DNA from: Paenibacillus_AB hodogayensis
GTDB taxonomy: Bacteria; Bacillota; Bacilli; Paenibacillales; NBRC-103111
Length of the DNA: 64,000 nt
Assembly: GCF_039536325.1 (NCBI RefSeq)
Contig: NZ_BAAAYO010000010.1
Location: forward strand, 310,001-374,000
Direction: 5' to 3'
In this document: positions 17,527 through 25,761 of the stretch, one piece after another
Position numbering within the stretch: position 1 is the stretch's first letter
Layout of the letters: each line of letters begins with the position of its first letter
Notes under the pieces: model-generated
The model's input: the letters and a program-made list of their open reading frames with translations, nothing else
Told to the model about the DNA's origin: nothing
The model's database searches: none
Program-made: the position numbers and the translations under genes

Positions 17527-18843
17527 TTATTCGCCTCTGGATTTCGCATCCTTAATGGCCAGGTCGGACGCATCTTGCGCTTGACGCAGCGCGGAGTTAA
17601 TGTCCAGCTTGTTGTTCACGACGAGCGGGACGACTTTGGCAATTTCGGCGCTGACATATTTGTTATAAGGGCTGAACGCCCGCTTATTGGCGGGATTCAC
17701 GTTCAGGATGACATTCGTGTTTTTGCCTTTCAGCGTCGCCAAATCGGTTCCGAACGACTCCTTGACTTTCGGATCCTTCAAGGAAGGAACACGGCCGCGT
17801 TTCGCCACGCGTGTCTGGTTTTCCGCATCGGTAAGCAGTTCAATGACCCGGAACGCCTCCGTCTTATGCTTGGATGTCGACGAGATCATGAGCACATGCT
17901 GGATGACGGGCCAGTTCTTGCCGGGCGCTTCCTTGAAAGTCGGCATGGAGGCCATATCCCAATTGATGCCATTGCCTTCCTTCTGCAGCCGGTCCAATTC
18001 GCCGATCCGCGCATTGTAATTGGCGAGCATGGCCGTATCGCGCTGTACGGTGAAGGCGGCTACGTCCGACACATCGGCCGGCCATTTGTTTCCTTCGATT
18101 TGCATAATCGTACTGTACACTTCCATGCCCCGTTTCCAGCCGTCCGTAACGAGCTGCGCCTTGCCGCCTGCGTCTACAAAAGGAAGAGCCAGAGCGCTGG
18201 ACACGTTCTGCATATTTTGCGGATGCAGCCCTTTGTACTGGATGCCGCCGTCCTGACGGGTGACTTTGCGGGCGAGGTCGATCGCTTCCTCCCACAGCAT
18301 GTTGTCCTTCGGATAGGGGGCGCCGAATTTATCGAAGATATCCTTGTTGTAAAACAAGACGGGCGTAATTAAAGAAAAGGGAATGGCAAACAGCTGACCC
18401 GCGGTAGTCTGAGAAGTGAGATTTTGGATGGCGCCCGGATCGAACTTGCCGATATCCAGTCCTCTGCTTTGCGCAAGAGGTTTCAAATCATCGACGATTT
18501 TTAGCATTTCGTAATTATTGATGCCGCCGTCTTCGGTAAAGACCATATCGGGCAACGTTCCGGCCGCCACCAGATCCTCCAGCTTTCCGGCTGTAGACGA
18601 GCGAACGAGCTTCATCGTAATATTCGGATATTTGGCCTTGACGGGCTTGGCAATCAGCAGCTCGAATTCGTCGTCGGTAATGTTCTGTACATATTGGTTG
18701 TAAACGGTTAGCTCGATCGCTTCCTGGGTGATCTCCTCCTTAGCGTCTTTTGTCGCTCCCACACTTGCGTTTTCTTTGCCGCAGCCCCCCAGAAGCGCTC
18801 CGCCTATCAATGCTGCGCTTGCGATGACGATGACTTTTTTCAC
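17527..18843 (-). CDS. ABC transporter solute-binding lipoprotein without adjacent permease
   Basis: A family 1 extracellular solute-binding protein of 438 aa. The lipoprotein signal ends in LLGGC21. The mature protein has the two-lobed pattern (KYPNITMKLVRSSTAGKLEDLVAAGTLPDMVF; later ALALPFVDAGG). Such proteins usually deliver sugars or oligosaccharides, but no permease or ATPase gene is adjacent. Downstream genes suggest D-peptides or muropeptides instead, which is inference. GTG 18843 follows a GGGGGG ribosome site. It heads the D-peptide run, and a palindrome lies 41 bp upstream. Confidence 0.85.
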   Translation of the reverse strand: MKKVIVIASAALIGGALLGGCGKENASVGATKDAKEEITQEAIELTVYNQYVQNITDDEFELLIAKPVKAKYPNITMKLVRSSTAGKLEDLVAAGTLPDMVFTEDGGINNYEMLKIVDDLKPLAQSRGLDIGKFDPGAIQNLTSQTTAGQLFAIPFSLITPVLFYNKDIFDKFGAPYPKDNMLWEEAIDLARKVTRQDGGIQYKGLHPQNMQNVSSALALPFVDAGGKAQLVTDGWKRGMEVYSTIMQIEGNKWPADVSDVAAFTVQRDTAMLANYNARIGELDRLQKEGNGINWDMASMPTFKEAPGKNWPVIQHVLMISSTSKHKTEAFRVIELLTDAENQTRVAKRGRVPSLKDPKVKESFGTDLATLKGKNTNVILNVNPANKRAFSPYNKYVSAEIAKVVPLVVNNKLDINSALRQAQDASDLAIKDAKSRGE

Positions 18844-18883
18844 CGGACATTCCCCCCTCTATGAATAGTCGCTCTTCCCTCGT

Positions 18884-18908
18884 TTATCTCACTTTTCACA
18901 TGAGATAA
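18884..18908. promoter_or_regulatory. Palindrome upstream of the solute-binding gene
   Basis: TTATCTCA and TGAGATAA are perfect inverted repeats nine bases apart, 41 bp upstream of the GTG start. Position and symmetry fit a repressor or activator site, or an RNA hairpin in the leader. No regulator gene is adjacent. Confidence 0.4.
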
Positions 18909-19128
18909 CTCGGATATCAAATTAAAATCGGGTTCTTCTACCAAGAAGTATCGCAGCATTCTAAGCTCCGCTCAAGCAACTTTAGTTGTATGAACGGTTG
19001 TAAACGGAGCAAATTCGAACGTATTTCGCGTTTAAACGATAAAAAGAGACATGCTCCCCATAAGAGATTGTTGTATAAGCGCTTAACTTCGGGAATCAAA
19101 ACTCGAAAAAATAATCGAAAATGACTAT

Positions 19129-19282
19129 AAAAGTTGAACGAATGATTGAAGCCCGTTGCATTCCGAAAAGGATGGCCTTGCCGCTTCAAACATGTTGTTT
19201 TGAACTCCTTTTATGGAATAAACCTTGTAGCGGTAGGAGTTCAAAGCTCCACTTTTCCAAGAAGTTCTTTCGTTCAACTTTT
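19129..19282. mobile_element. MITE-like element, copy 2 (154 bp)
   Basis: Terminal inverted repeats AAAAGTTGAACGAA at 19129-19142 and the complement at 19269-19282. The left 110 bp match copy 1 with only a few differences, and the right part lacks about 42 bases present in copy 1. Internal hairpins (CCATTCC/GGATGG and TGAACTCC/GGAGTTCA) are shared. No clear target duplication. Confidence 0.8.
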
Positions 19283-19315
19283 TGGAATGGCAAAAGAAGG
19301 TACTACGAAAAGTTA

Positions 19316-19338
19316 GAACTGTCCGGCGGGGACAGTTC
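19316..19338. promoter_or_regulatory. Perfect 9-bp hairpin upstream of the YiaA-like gene
   Basis: GAACTGTCC and GGACAGTTC are separated by five bases, 127 bp before the membrane-protein start. There is no following T-run, so an operator or leader hairpin is more likely than a terminator. Confidence 0.35.
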
Positions 19339-19464
19339 GCTTTATGATAGGAGCAGGTACTAAGACGAGGCGCCAAACCAAGCGCAGAAAAGCCCGGACC
19401 GTATAAACGGCAGCCGGCTAACGCGGGCAGGCAGGCGTCAAAACTTCCGATCGGGGTGTTGGAT

Positions 19465-19905
19465 ATGATGAGAAAAAGAAATACGACGGCATTTTCGTTT
19501 ATGGCTTGGGCTTCGTTCGCTTGCGCGTTCGCGGGGATGTTCATCGGTATTTATACGCTGGAAGAATCGTTGTCGGTCAAAGGATACTACGCGGTGGCCG
19601 CACTTTACTTGACGATGTCGGCTTTCGTCCTTCAGAAGACGATCCGCGACAACCAGGAAGATGCGGATGCGGGGAGAAAGCGCAACAGCGGCGCCTTCAA
19701 CTTCCTCGCCTGGGCCGCCTTCTCCACCGCTCTGATCGCCATGTTTATCGGCATCTTCAATTTGCAGCAGCCGCTTTCGGTGCAAGGCTATTATGCGGTG
19801 TGCGCCCTGTTTCTGACCATGTCGTCGTTCGTGCTGCAAAAGACGGTCCGCGACAACAAAGAGGACGATGAGCTGCAAGGCCCGGCGAACGCCGAAGTCG
19901 AATAG
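19465..19905 (+). CDS. YiaA/YiaB-type duplicated two-helix membrane protein
   Basis: A 146-residue inner membrane protein made of two copies of one two-helix unit. FSFMAWASFACAFAGMFIGI and its partner helix ending FVLQKTIRDNQED are repeated as FNFLAWAAFSTALIAMFIGI and FVLQKTVRDNKED. This is the YiaA/YiaB arrangement; function is unknown. ATG 19465 is chosen with GGGGTG six bases upstream. The gene is transcribed away from the D-peptide run and its stop codon is the first base triplet of a degenerate repeat array. Confidence 0.82.
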   Translation: MMRKRNTTAFSFMAWASFACAFAGMFIGIYTLEESLSVKGYYAVAALYLTMSAFVLQKTIRDNQEDADAGRKRNSGAFNFLAWAAFSTALIAMFIGIFNLQQPLSVQGYYAVCALFLTMSSFVLQKTVRDNKEDDELQGPANAEVE

Positions 19906-20000
19906 CAGGAGCTGCATTGTATCAGGGGTTGCGCAGTCATAGCAGGAGTTTCGCAATCCTAGCAAGGGCTGCATAATCGTAGCAGGAACTGCACATTCCG
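19903..20000. repeat. Degenerate 20-bp tandem repeats
   Basis: Five head-to-tail units of 18-20 bp resemble TAGCAGGAGCTGCATAATCC, starting with the TAG stop of the YiaA-like gene. Units 3-5 are the best conserved and exactly 20 bp. The second unit is the most diverged. Confidence 0.6.
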
Positions 20001-20339
20001 ATTGCCGCAAGCGCATCGCTCCCGAAACATTGGCAAAAACGCCTCCAAACCCACTTAGCAGAAGTGGCGTCGGAAGCGTTTTTTGCATTCAAGCATGCAG
20101 CCTCTCCGCTCTATCTGGTTTCGGCCGACGTTTGGGGGCGGTGAAGATCCGGGTGGATGGGACAAGTGAAAATGTTGCGGGTATTTGCTTTGCGCCATTT
20201 TTTGACCGTTCTACGTGTGGAAAAGGCAGGAAATTTGTCGAACGCGTAGAATGTTTCCATGTACAACCGCCCTCTGGCAGCCCTTTCCACCGAGCATGGA
20301 AAAAGGTGCAGCCCGGGCCGCAGAAGGGAGCATACGTCC
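20001..20339. other. Intergenic region before the exonuclease gene
   Basis: Apart from the terminator at 20035-20086, I see no gene. The sequence from 20090 to 20339 should contain the exonuclease promoter, but no clear -35/-10 pair was found. Confidence 0.4.
20035..20086 (+). terminator. Terminator after the YiaA-like gene
   Basis: An outer stem AAAACGC/GCGTTTT and an inner stem CCACTT/AAGTGG are followed by a T-run (TTTTTTGC). It lies beyond the tandem repeats, so these would be transcribed. Confidence 0.7.
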
Positions 20340-20948
20340 ATGCATTTATCGGATATTACCGTCCTCGACTTCGAGACGACCGGTCTGAATCCGCAGCACG
20401 ATCGGGTAATCGAGATTGCCGTCGTCCGCTGCGACGACACCGGTATCGTCAGCCAGTTCAGCACGCTGGTGAAGACAGATCGTCCGCTTGCGCCCAAAAT
20501 CACCGAGCTGACCGGCATTACGGACGAGGATCTGAAAGCCGGAATGGACGAAGAAACCTCGTTCCGGATTTTGAACCGGCTGATCGGCTCCAATACGATC
20601 GTCGCCCATAACGCCGCTTTCGATCTCGCCTTTCTGCATTACGGGCTGATGCGCTTTGCCGGCAGGTCGTTTTCCAACGATTTTATCGATACGCTGACGA
20701 TCGCCCGCGACCGGCAGACGTATCCGCATACATTGACCGAAATGTGCAAGCGCTACGGCGTACAGCTGAACGGCAGCCACCGCGCGCTCAACGACGTCGT
20801 CGCCTGCTGGGAGCTTCTGCAGCAGATGAACCGCGAGAAGCCCGTGGACGGCTACGTGAACCAGCTCGGTTACGTCGCCAAGCACGGGGCGCCCGCCTGG
20901 TCGCCGCCGCATGCGGAGCTGCGCAGTCTGACTTTGAAATACGCGTAA
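20340..20948 (+). CDS. DnaQ/PolC epsilon-type 3'-5' exonuclease
   Basis: A 202-residue DEDDh exonuclease. Motif I is VLDFETTGLN (D and E near residues 9 and 11), motif II includes AHNAAFDLAFL, and motif III GSHRALNDVVA supplies the His and Asp. It is a stand-alone domain, not part of a polymerase, so a role in repair or nucleotide/RNA clean-up is possible. ATG 20340 follows GGGAG. It converges on the ROK gene with only 9 bp between the stops. Confidence 0.88.
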   Translation: MHLSDITVLDFETTGLNPQHDRVIEIAVVRCDDTGIVSQFSTLVKTDRPLAPKITELTGITDEDLKAGMDEETSFRILNRLIGSNTIVAHNAAFDLAFLHYGLMRFAGRSFSNDFIDTLTIARDRQTYPHTLTEMCKRYGVQLNGSHRALNDVVACWELLQQMNREKPVDGYVNQLGYVAKHGAPAWSPPHAELRSLTLKYA

Positions 20949-20957
20949 ACCTCGCTC

Positions 20958-21923
20958 TTAAACTCCGAACCGCTCGGCGGCGGTCTTCCGGAGCCGGGCC
21001 TTGACGAGCGCCAGCGCGCCGGCAAAGGCGCTTCCCGACGTATCCTCAACCGTCTCGAACGCCGGCACGTCCGCTTCTCCGAAGCCGGTTGCGGATAGTT
21101 CCGCGCGCGCGTCAGGGATGAACAGATCGGCGCTCTTGGCAATGTTGCCGCCTACGATCACCGCCTCCGGCCGAAACTCCCGCACATACGGGACGAGCAG
21201 CTCGCCGAACAGGCGGCCGAACGCCGCAAACACCGCCGCAGCCCGCTCGTCCCCGGCCCTTGCGGCGTCGGCAATCGCCTTCACGTCGGCGTCTCCGCCG
21301 AAGCCGCATTGCGCCGCAATCCGCTGCACGCCCCGCTTGGAAATATAATCGTCGGCGATGCTGTCGCGGAAAGGATCGGCCCACAGCTCGCGGCCCTTTA
21401 CAATCCCGCCCTCGTCGATGAACGAAGAGCCCGTCCCCGTTCCGATTGTTATGCACAGCGACCGCCTGTAGCGGCGGGCATGGCCGAAGTGAAGCTGGCC
21501 TGCGGCGAACAAGGCCGCATCGTTATCGAATACGATCGGCGCCCCTGCCCCCATTCTCGCGGCTACGGCGGGATCGGCGGCGATCCTCCCTTCCATCGCT
21601 TCGCGTATATTCGTTCCGTACAAAGCGTCATACTTGTCCTGTCCGCGAATGTAGCATATTCCGTTCTCGAAATCGAACGGCGACGGAAATGCGTAGCCGA
21701 TGCCGGCGATCTCGTAAGGCCGCCCCTCTTCCGCCTGCTCCAGCAGCGCCGCCCTTCCGGCGATCAGCCCGTAGAAATGGTCGAGCAGCGTCTCCCGGTC
21801 TTCCCCCGATCTTGCCGGAAACGTATCGACGGTTCCGGCAACCGTTTCCCCGTTGTCGCGGACAACGGCCGCCTTGATCGACGTACCGCCGACATCGAAA
21901 ACGATAGCATAACGATTGGTCAT
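20958..21923 (-). CDS. ROK family sugar kinase-like protein
   Basis: A 321-residue ROK protein with the N-terminal phosphate-binding motif VFDVGGTSIKAAVV and the second glycine-rich motif ITIGTGTGSSFIDEGG. There is no N-terminal DNA-binding domain, so a kinase is more likely than a repressor. The usual ROK zinc-finger cluster (C-x-C-G-x-x-G-C) is not visible, as in some divergent members. Substrate is unknown; neighbouring dehydrogenases suggest a sugar. ATG 21923 has GGGGAG upstream. A strong terminator separates it from the upstream dehydrogenase pair. Confidence 0.8.
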   Translation of the reverse strand: MTNRYAIVFDVGGTSIKAAVVRDNGETVAGTVDTFPARSGEDRETLLDHFYGLIAGRAALLEQAEEGRPYEIAGIGYAFPSPFDFENGICYIRGQDKYDALYGTNIREAMEGRIAADPAVAARMGAGAPIVFDNDAALFAAGQLHFGHARRYRRSLCITIGTGTGSSFIDEGGIVKGRELWADPFRDSIADDYISKRGVQRIAAQCGFGGDADVKAIADAARAGDERAAAVFAAFGRLFGELLVPYVREFRPEAVIVGGNIAKSADLFIPDARAELSATGFGEADVPAFETVEDTSGSAFAGALALVKARLRKTAAERFGV

Positions 21924-21990
21924 ACAGTCCTGCTCCCCTTTACCTGCCTCTTTTTTCCCAGTATAAGGGGATTCCGCGAGCTTGTCCAAG

Positions 21991-22042
21991 AAAAAACAAA
22001 GACGCCTGCCCTACCGCAGCAAGCGGAAGGGAAAGCGTCTTT
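21991..22042 (-). terminator. Terminator after the Gfo/Idh/MocA pair
   Basis: On the minus strand AAAGACGC and GCGTCTTT enclose further paired bases (CCGC/GCGG) and are followed by GTTTTTTC. A small extra hairpin (CCGCCAT/ATGGCGG) lies at about 22045-22060. Confidence 0.85.
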
Positions 22043-22062
22043 GACCGCCATCATGGCGGTGT

Positions 22063-23058
22063 TTAGCCGTGCAGCTTCACAGGCTGGCCGGATTGGACCG
22101 ACCGGTAGCCGGCAAGCGCCACTTCTGCCGAACGGAGTCCATCCAGACCGGACACCGGGGCAGGCTTGCCCTGCAGCAGCGCGTCGACGAACGATTCTAT
22201 CATATAATAGTCCATCGATTCCGACCACGGCAGGTAGAGGCCTCTGCCGATTTCGTTGCTGAACAGCTCGTTCTTTTGCGCAAAGCTGTCGACGGAAATG
22301 GTGCCTTTCGTGCCGACGATCTCCATCGTCACGTCGCCCCACGTCGGGAACACCTTCGGCCGCGACCAGCTCGTATCGAGCACACCGACGACGCCGTTCT
22401 CGAAACGGACGCTGATCATGCCGGCGTCGTCCACCTTGAGCCCTTCATGGAACAGCGTGGCCGCATAGGCGTACACGTCAGTCACCTTGGAGCCGGTGAT
22501 CCAGTTCATCAGGTCCATGACATGCACCGTGTGGTCCAGCAGCGCCCCGCCGCCGGAAAGCTCCGGCTCCACGAACCATTTGCCCGGCATCGTACCGCGA
22601 TTCGTACCCTTGATCGCCAAAATATCCCCGATCTCCCCGTTGTCGACGGCTTGCTTGGCATTGACGACCGCCGCCAAATAGCGGCAAGGGAAGGCAGTAA
22701 ACAGCTCGACACCGTTTTCTTGGCAAACAGCGATCATCTGCTCCATCTCGTTCACGTCGATGCCGAGCGGCTTCTCGCAAATCACATGCTTCTTCGCCTT
22801 CGCGGCAGCAATGACGTGCTGCGCATGCAGCGCATTCTCCGAACAGATGACGACAGCATCGATATCCGCCTTGGCCAACAAATCGCGGTAATCCGCATAA
22901 TAATCGATTCCATACTTGTCCAGGGAGCCTTCCACGCGGCTCTTGACTTCATCCGCGATCGCCACGACCTCCGCCTGAGGAAGCGTGAGCAGCGAATGCA
23001 GGTAGGAGTTGGCATGGCCGTGCGCGAAGCTGATCATGCCTACTTTCAGCTTGTTCAT
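22063..23058 (-). CDS. Gfo/Idh/MocA family NAD(P)-dependent oxidoreductase
   Basis: A 331-residue sugar/polyol dehydrogenase type protein. The N-terminal Rossmann domain starts KVGMISFAHGHANSYL, in which the usual G-x-G-x-x-G is degenerate. KKHVICEKPLG (about residues 95-105) is the signature with the conserved Lys that acts in catalysis. The C-terminal domain carries SGGGALLDHTVHVMDLMNW with the conserved Asp and His. It overlaps the preceding gene by four bases and so is coupled to it. Substrate cannot be read from sequence. Confidence 0.88.
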   Translation of the reverse strand: MNKLKVGMISFAHGHANSYLHSLLTLPQAEVVAIADEVKSRVEGSLDKYGIDYYADYRDLLAKADIDAVVICSENALHAQHVIAAAKAKKHVICEKPLGIDVNEMEQMIAVCQENGVELFTAFPCRYLAAVVNAKQAVDNGEIGDILAIKGTNRGTMPGKWFVEPELSGGGALLDHTVHVMDLMNWITGSKVTDVYAYAATLFHEGLKVDDAGMISVRFENGVVGVLDTSWSRPKVFPTWGDVTMEIVGTKGTISVDSFAQKNELFSNEIGRGLYLPWSESMDYYMIESFVDALLQGKPAPVSGLDGLRSAEVALAGYRSVQSGQPVKLHG

Positions 23059-24059
23059 CGCGATCCCTCCTGTGCGCTATGATTCAACAGAACCGCTTGA
23101 CCGGACCGCGCGGACTCTTCGATCGCAAGACCGATTTCCAGCGCCTTGTACGCGTCCCGAGCCGTTACGAGCGACTCCTTGCTGTCCCGAATGCACTCGA
23201 TGAAGTGCGAGATTTCGAGCTGGAACGGGCTGCGGTAGCCCGGGCTTTGCGGAATATCCACGAACGGTCCGGACGAGCTTTCGCTGGCCGCCTTGCGCAC
23301 CTGCAGCGAGATCGTCTTCGAGCTGTCGCTGCGGATGACACCGCTGCTGCCGGCGATTTCCGCGGCCGTCGTGAACGGCCCCGGGTAACCCCAGTGCGCT
23401 TCCACGTTCGCAACCGCGCCGTTCTCGAACACGAGCGTCGCCGTCGCATAGTCCACGAAGCCTTCCACTTTGCGGAAGCCGAACACGGATTTCACTTCGC
23501 CGATCGACCAGCGCAAGAAATCGATGTCGTGAATCATCAGATCGATGACCACGCCGCCGCTCTTGTCGTCTTCCTTGAACCAGTGGCGGCGTTCTCCCGG
23601 ATGGCTGCCGATCCGCTTCGCATGAGCGACGCCGACGCGTCCGAGAGCGCCTTGCTTTATTTTGTCGTGCATTTGGGCATATTCCGGAAAAAAGCGAACG
23701 ACATGACCGACAAACAACCGGACGTTGTTCTCTTCGCAGACACGGATCATGTCAGCGGCGTCCTCCAAATTCAAAGCGATCGGCTTTTCGCAGATGACGT
23801 GTTTGCCCGCTTGCGCCGCCTTGATCGAGAACGGCTTGTGCAGGAAGCTCGGCAAGGTGACGCTGACGACCTCGCAGCCGGATTGCTCCAGCATGTCGTC
23901 GAACGATTCGTACGCGGTCGCTCCGGTGCGCTCGGCCATTTGCTGTACGAGCTCCCGATCCGTGTCGCATACACCGACAACGGTTACGCCGGGAATTTGG
24001 GCATAACAGCTGGCATGGACGTTGCCCAAGCCTCCGCAGCCGACGATGGCTACTTTCAT
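23055..24059 (-). CDS. Gfo/Idh/MocA family NAD(P)-dependent oxidoreductase
   Basis: A 334-residue paralogue of the next gene. It shows a standard Rossmann loop VAIVGCGGLGNVHASCY, GKHVICEKPIA with the catalytic lysine, and SGGVVIDLMIHDIDFLRW in the second domain. The start is set at 24059, where GAGAGGG lies upstream; the frame is open further but without signals. It is the first gene of a two-gene operon divergent from an AraC regulator. Two coupled oxidoreductases plus regulator resemble inositol- or sugar-acid-type conversion modules. Confidence 0.88.
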   Translation of the reverse strand: MKVAIVGCGGLGNVHASCYAQIPGVTVVGVCDTDRELVQQMAERTGATAYESFDDMLEQSGCEVVSVTLPSFLHKPFSIKAAQAGKHVICEKPIALNLEDAADMIRVCEENNVRLFVGHVVRFFPEYAQMHDKIKQGALGRVGVAHAKRIGSHPGERRHWFKEDDKSGGVVIDLMIHDIDFLRWSIGEVKSVFGFRKVEGFVDYATATLVFENGAVANVEAHWGYPGPFTTAAEIAGSSGVIRSDSSKTISLQVRKAASESSSGPFVDIPQSPGYRSPFQLEISHFIECIRDSKESLVTARDAYKALEIGLAIEESARSGQAVLLNHSAQEGSR

Positions 24060-24083
24060 AGCTTTCCCTCTCTTCATTTCGAT

Positions 24084-24112
24084 GTATAATAAACCTAAGG
24101 CCAACGATACAA
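24084..24112 (-). promoter_or_regulatory. Possible promoter of the oxidoreductase pair
   Basis: TTGTAT (24112-24107) and TTATAC (24089-24084) are 17 bases apart on the minus strand, 25 bp before the start codon. The hexamers match consensus only partly. Confidence 0.35.
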
Positions 24113-24196
24113 CCTTTCCCTGCCGACGTATATGCCGTCATTTGTCGGTTTTGTATCCAATTTTGTCATGTCCGAAAGCGCAGGTGTTTTTCCGTC

Positions 24197-25087
24197 ATGG
24201 ATATATATAAGGAACCGATTCATTACCAGAACCCCGTGCTCTGCATCAAAGTTTGGCAGTTTCAGGCCCAGAGCACGACCACGTTGCCCTCGTCGATTCA
24301 GAAGGTTCGCTGGCATTATCACAAAGAGGTAGAGTTTATTCTTGTCCAGCAGGGGATGCACGAAATGCATACCCCGAACCACGCATATATGCTCCAAGCC
24401 GGAGACGTGATGGTCGTCGGCTCTTCCCAGCTTCACCGTTCTCGCCTCGTAGGCGAGGAAAAGCTAATCTATATTGTCCTCCATGTCGATCTGGAGCCAT
24501 ACTTCGATCCGGCCATGATGAGGTATTATCGCCACTTTTCCGAGGTGCACCAGCCGCTTGAGGAATTGAACTATATGTTCCGCGACAACCCGCGCGTACG
24601 GGAGGAAGTCGGGCTTATCATCGAGCGGATTCACGACGAAATCATGGGCAAATCGACCGGCTACGAAATTGCCGCCAGCATGCACATTAAGCATCTGCTG
24701 CTTACGCTGCTGCGCGGGGATACGCGCGGCTTGCTGAAGGCGCACGATTCCGTCGATCCAGGCGTCATCAAGCCGATTCTCGAATACGTCGACACACACC
24801 TGGCAGAGAAAATCGAGCTGGAACAGGTCAGCCAGATCGCCGGCATGAGCTACTTCTACTTCTCCAAATATTTCAAAAAATCGATGGGCGCTTCGTTTAC
24901 CGATTATGTAAACCGGAAGCGAATCGCCAAAGCGGAACGGCTGCTCGTTACGAGCGGACAAAACGTAGGCGAAATCGCCAGGGCAGTCGGCATCGAGAAC
25001 ATGGCGCATTTTTACGAGCTGTTCAAACGATTTAACGGCTGCACGCCCAAGCAGTATTTGTCCAAAATCGACGCCAACGACAAATAG
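24197..25087 (+). CDS. AraC family regulator with N-terminal cupin
   Basis: A 296-residue transcription factor. A cupin sensor domain spans about residues 30-120 (WHYHKEVEFILVQQG, GDVMVVGSSQLHRS). Two helix-turn-helix units follow at the C-terminus: KIELEQVSQIAGMSYFYFSK and QNVGEIARAVGIENMAHFYE, ending FKRFNGCTPKQYL. It is divergent from the oxidoreductase operon with 137 bp between starts, and so is its probable regulator. A strong terminator follows. Confidence 0.88.
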   Translation: MDIYKEPIHYQNPVLCIKVWQFQAQSTTTLPSSIQKVRWHYHKEVEFILVQQGMHEMHTPNHAYMLQAGDVMVVGSSQLHRSRLVGEEKLIYIVLHVDLEPYFDPAMMRYYRHFSEVHQPLEELNYMFRDNPRVREEVGLIIERIHDEIMGKSTGYEIAASMHIKHLLLTLLRGDTRGLLKAHDSVDPGVIKPILEYVDTHLAEKIELEQVSQIAGMSYFYFSKYFKKSMGASFTDYVNRKRIAKAERLLVTSGQNVGEIARAVGIENMAHFYELFKRFNGCTPKQYLSKIDANDK

Positions 25088-25204
25088 ACCGGCATTAGGC
25101 GGCGTGGTTGTTCTAACCTGCCTGCCATCCGGAATCCGTTACCTTTTCCGTAATAGACTTGACTTCATTTTCGCTATCTTCCCACCGCCTGGCCGCTTAA
25201 TCCG

Positions 25205-25248
25205 CCGGAAGGAAAACGCTCTTCGCCGTTTCCTTCCGGTCTTTTATT
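25205..25248 (+). terminator. Terminator after the AraC gene
   Basis: CCGGAAGGAAA at 25205-25215 pairs with TTTCCTTCCGG at 25229-25239 and is followed by TCTTTTATT. The rest of the interval to 25372 holds nothing I recognise. Confidence 0.9.
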
Positions 25249-25372
25249 GGACAGCGCGCTGCGACCCGTTGAATGACTCTGCTGACCCTTCTGTTATCCA
25301 TTTGAAGCCCTTCCAACCCAACAACCCCGAGTCAAGCAAAGATGCGACCTTTGACGAAGTCATAGCCCGATG

Positions 25373-25705
25373 TTACTCCTTCTCGTCGCCCCCGCTCTTG
25401 CTGCCACCCTTTTCCTGATCTTGGCTTTTCGAAGCTTTATCGCTCTGCTTTTTCTTTTTCTCCGCTTCCTTCTCGGCTTTCTCCTGCTCCTGGAGCTGAT
25501 ACTGCCGCATTTCCTTATACATCTTGTACTGCCGCTTCAACTCCTCATCAATCGCGCTGGGCTGGCTTCCTTGCTGCTGCTGCGCTTTGGACTTGTCTTT
25601 CCCTTCCGTCTTCCCTCCGCATCCCGTCAGAGCGACGCTCAGAGCGAGCGTCAATCCAAGAGCTGCCGCCGTCAAACGGCCTGTTCCGATTCCGCTGTTT
25701 CGCAA
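25373..25705 (-). CDS. Small charged lipoprotein, unknown function
   Basis: A 110-residue lipoprotein with a signal ending in LTGC29. The mature part is almost entirely charged and Gln-rich, predicted helical or coiled (YKEMRQYQLQEQEKAEKEAE, then Lys/Ser/Gly tail). No domain is recognised. TTG 25705 is the start, with GGAGGG six bases upstream. A terminator separates it from the flotillin genes upstream. Confidence 0.7.
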   Translation of the reverse strand: MRNSGIGTGRLTAAALGLTLALSVALTGCGGKTEGKDKSKAQQQQGSQPSAIDEELKRQYKMYKEMRQYQLQEQEKAEKEAEKKKKQSDKASKSQDQEKGGSKSGGDEKE

Positions 25706-25761
25706 GGCGATCCCTCCTCGTTTTAGGAGTAGGATTCCCTATCCGTCACAGTCCATGCATG

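Larger units (their letters stand above)
18909..19464. other. Intergenic region between divergent genes
   Basis: It holds the second MITE-like copy (19129-19282) and a hairpin (19316-19338). The remaining sequence, including an AT-richer stretch around 18930-19120, shows no credible coding frame. The promoters of both flanking genes should be here but none matched the consensus well. Confidence 0.5.

Noticed and set aside
15043..19282. Composite transposon bounded by the two MITE-like copies
   Set aside because: The copies lack a transposase and differ in length, and the genes between them belong to the same operon as genes outside, so joint mobility is not supported.
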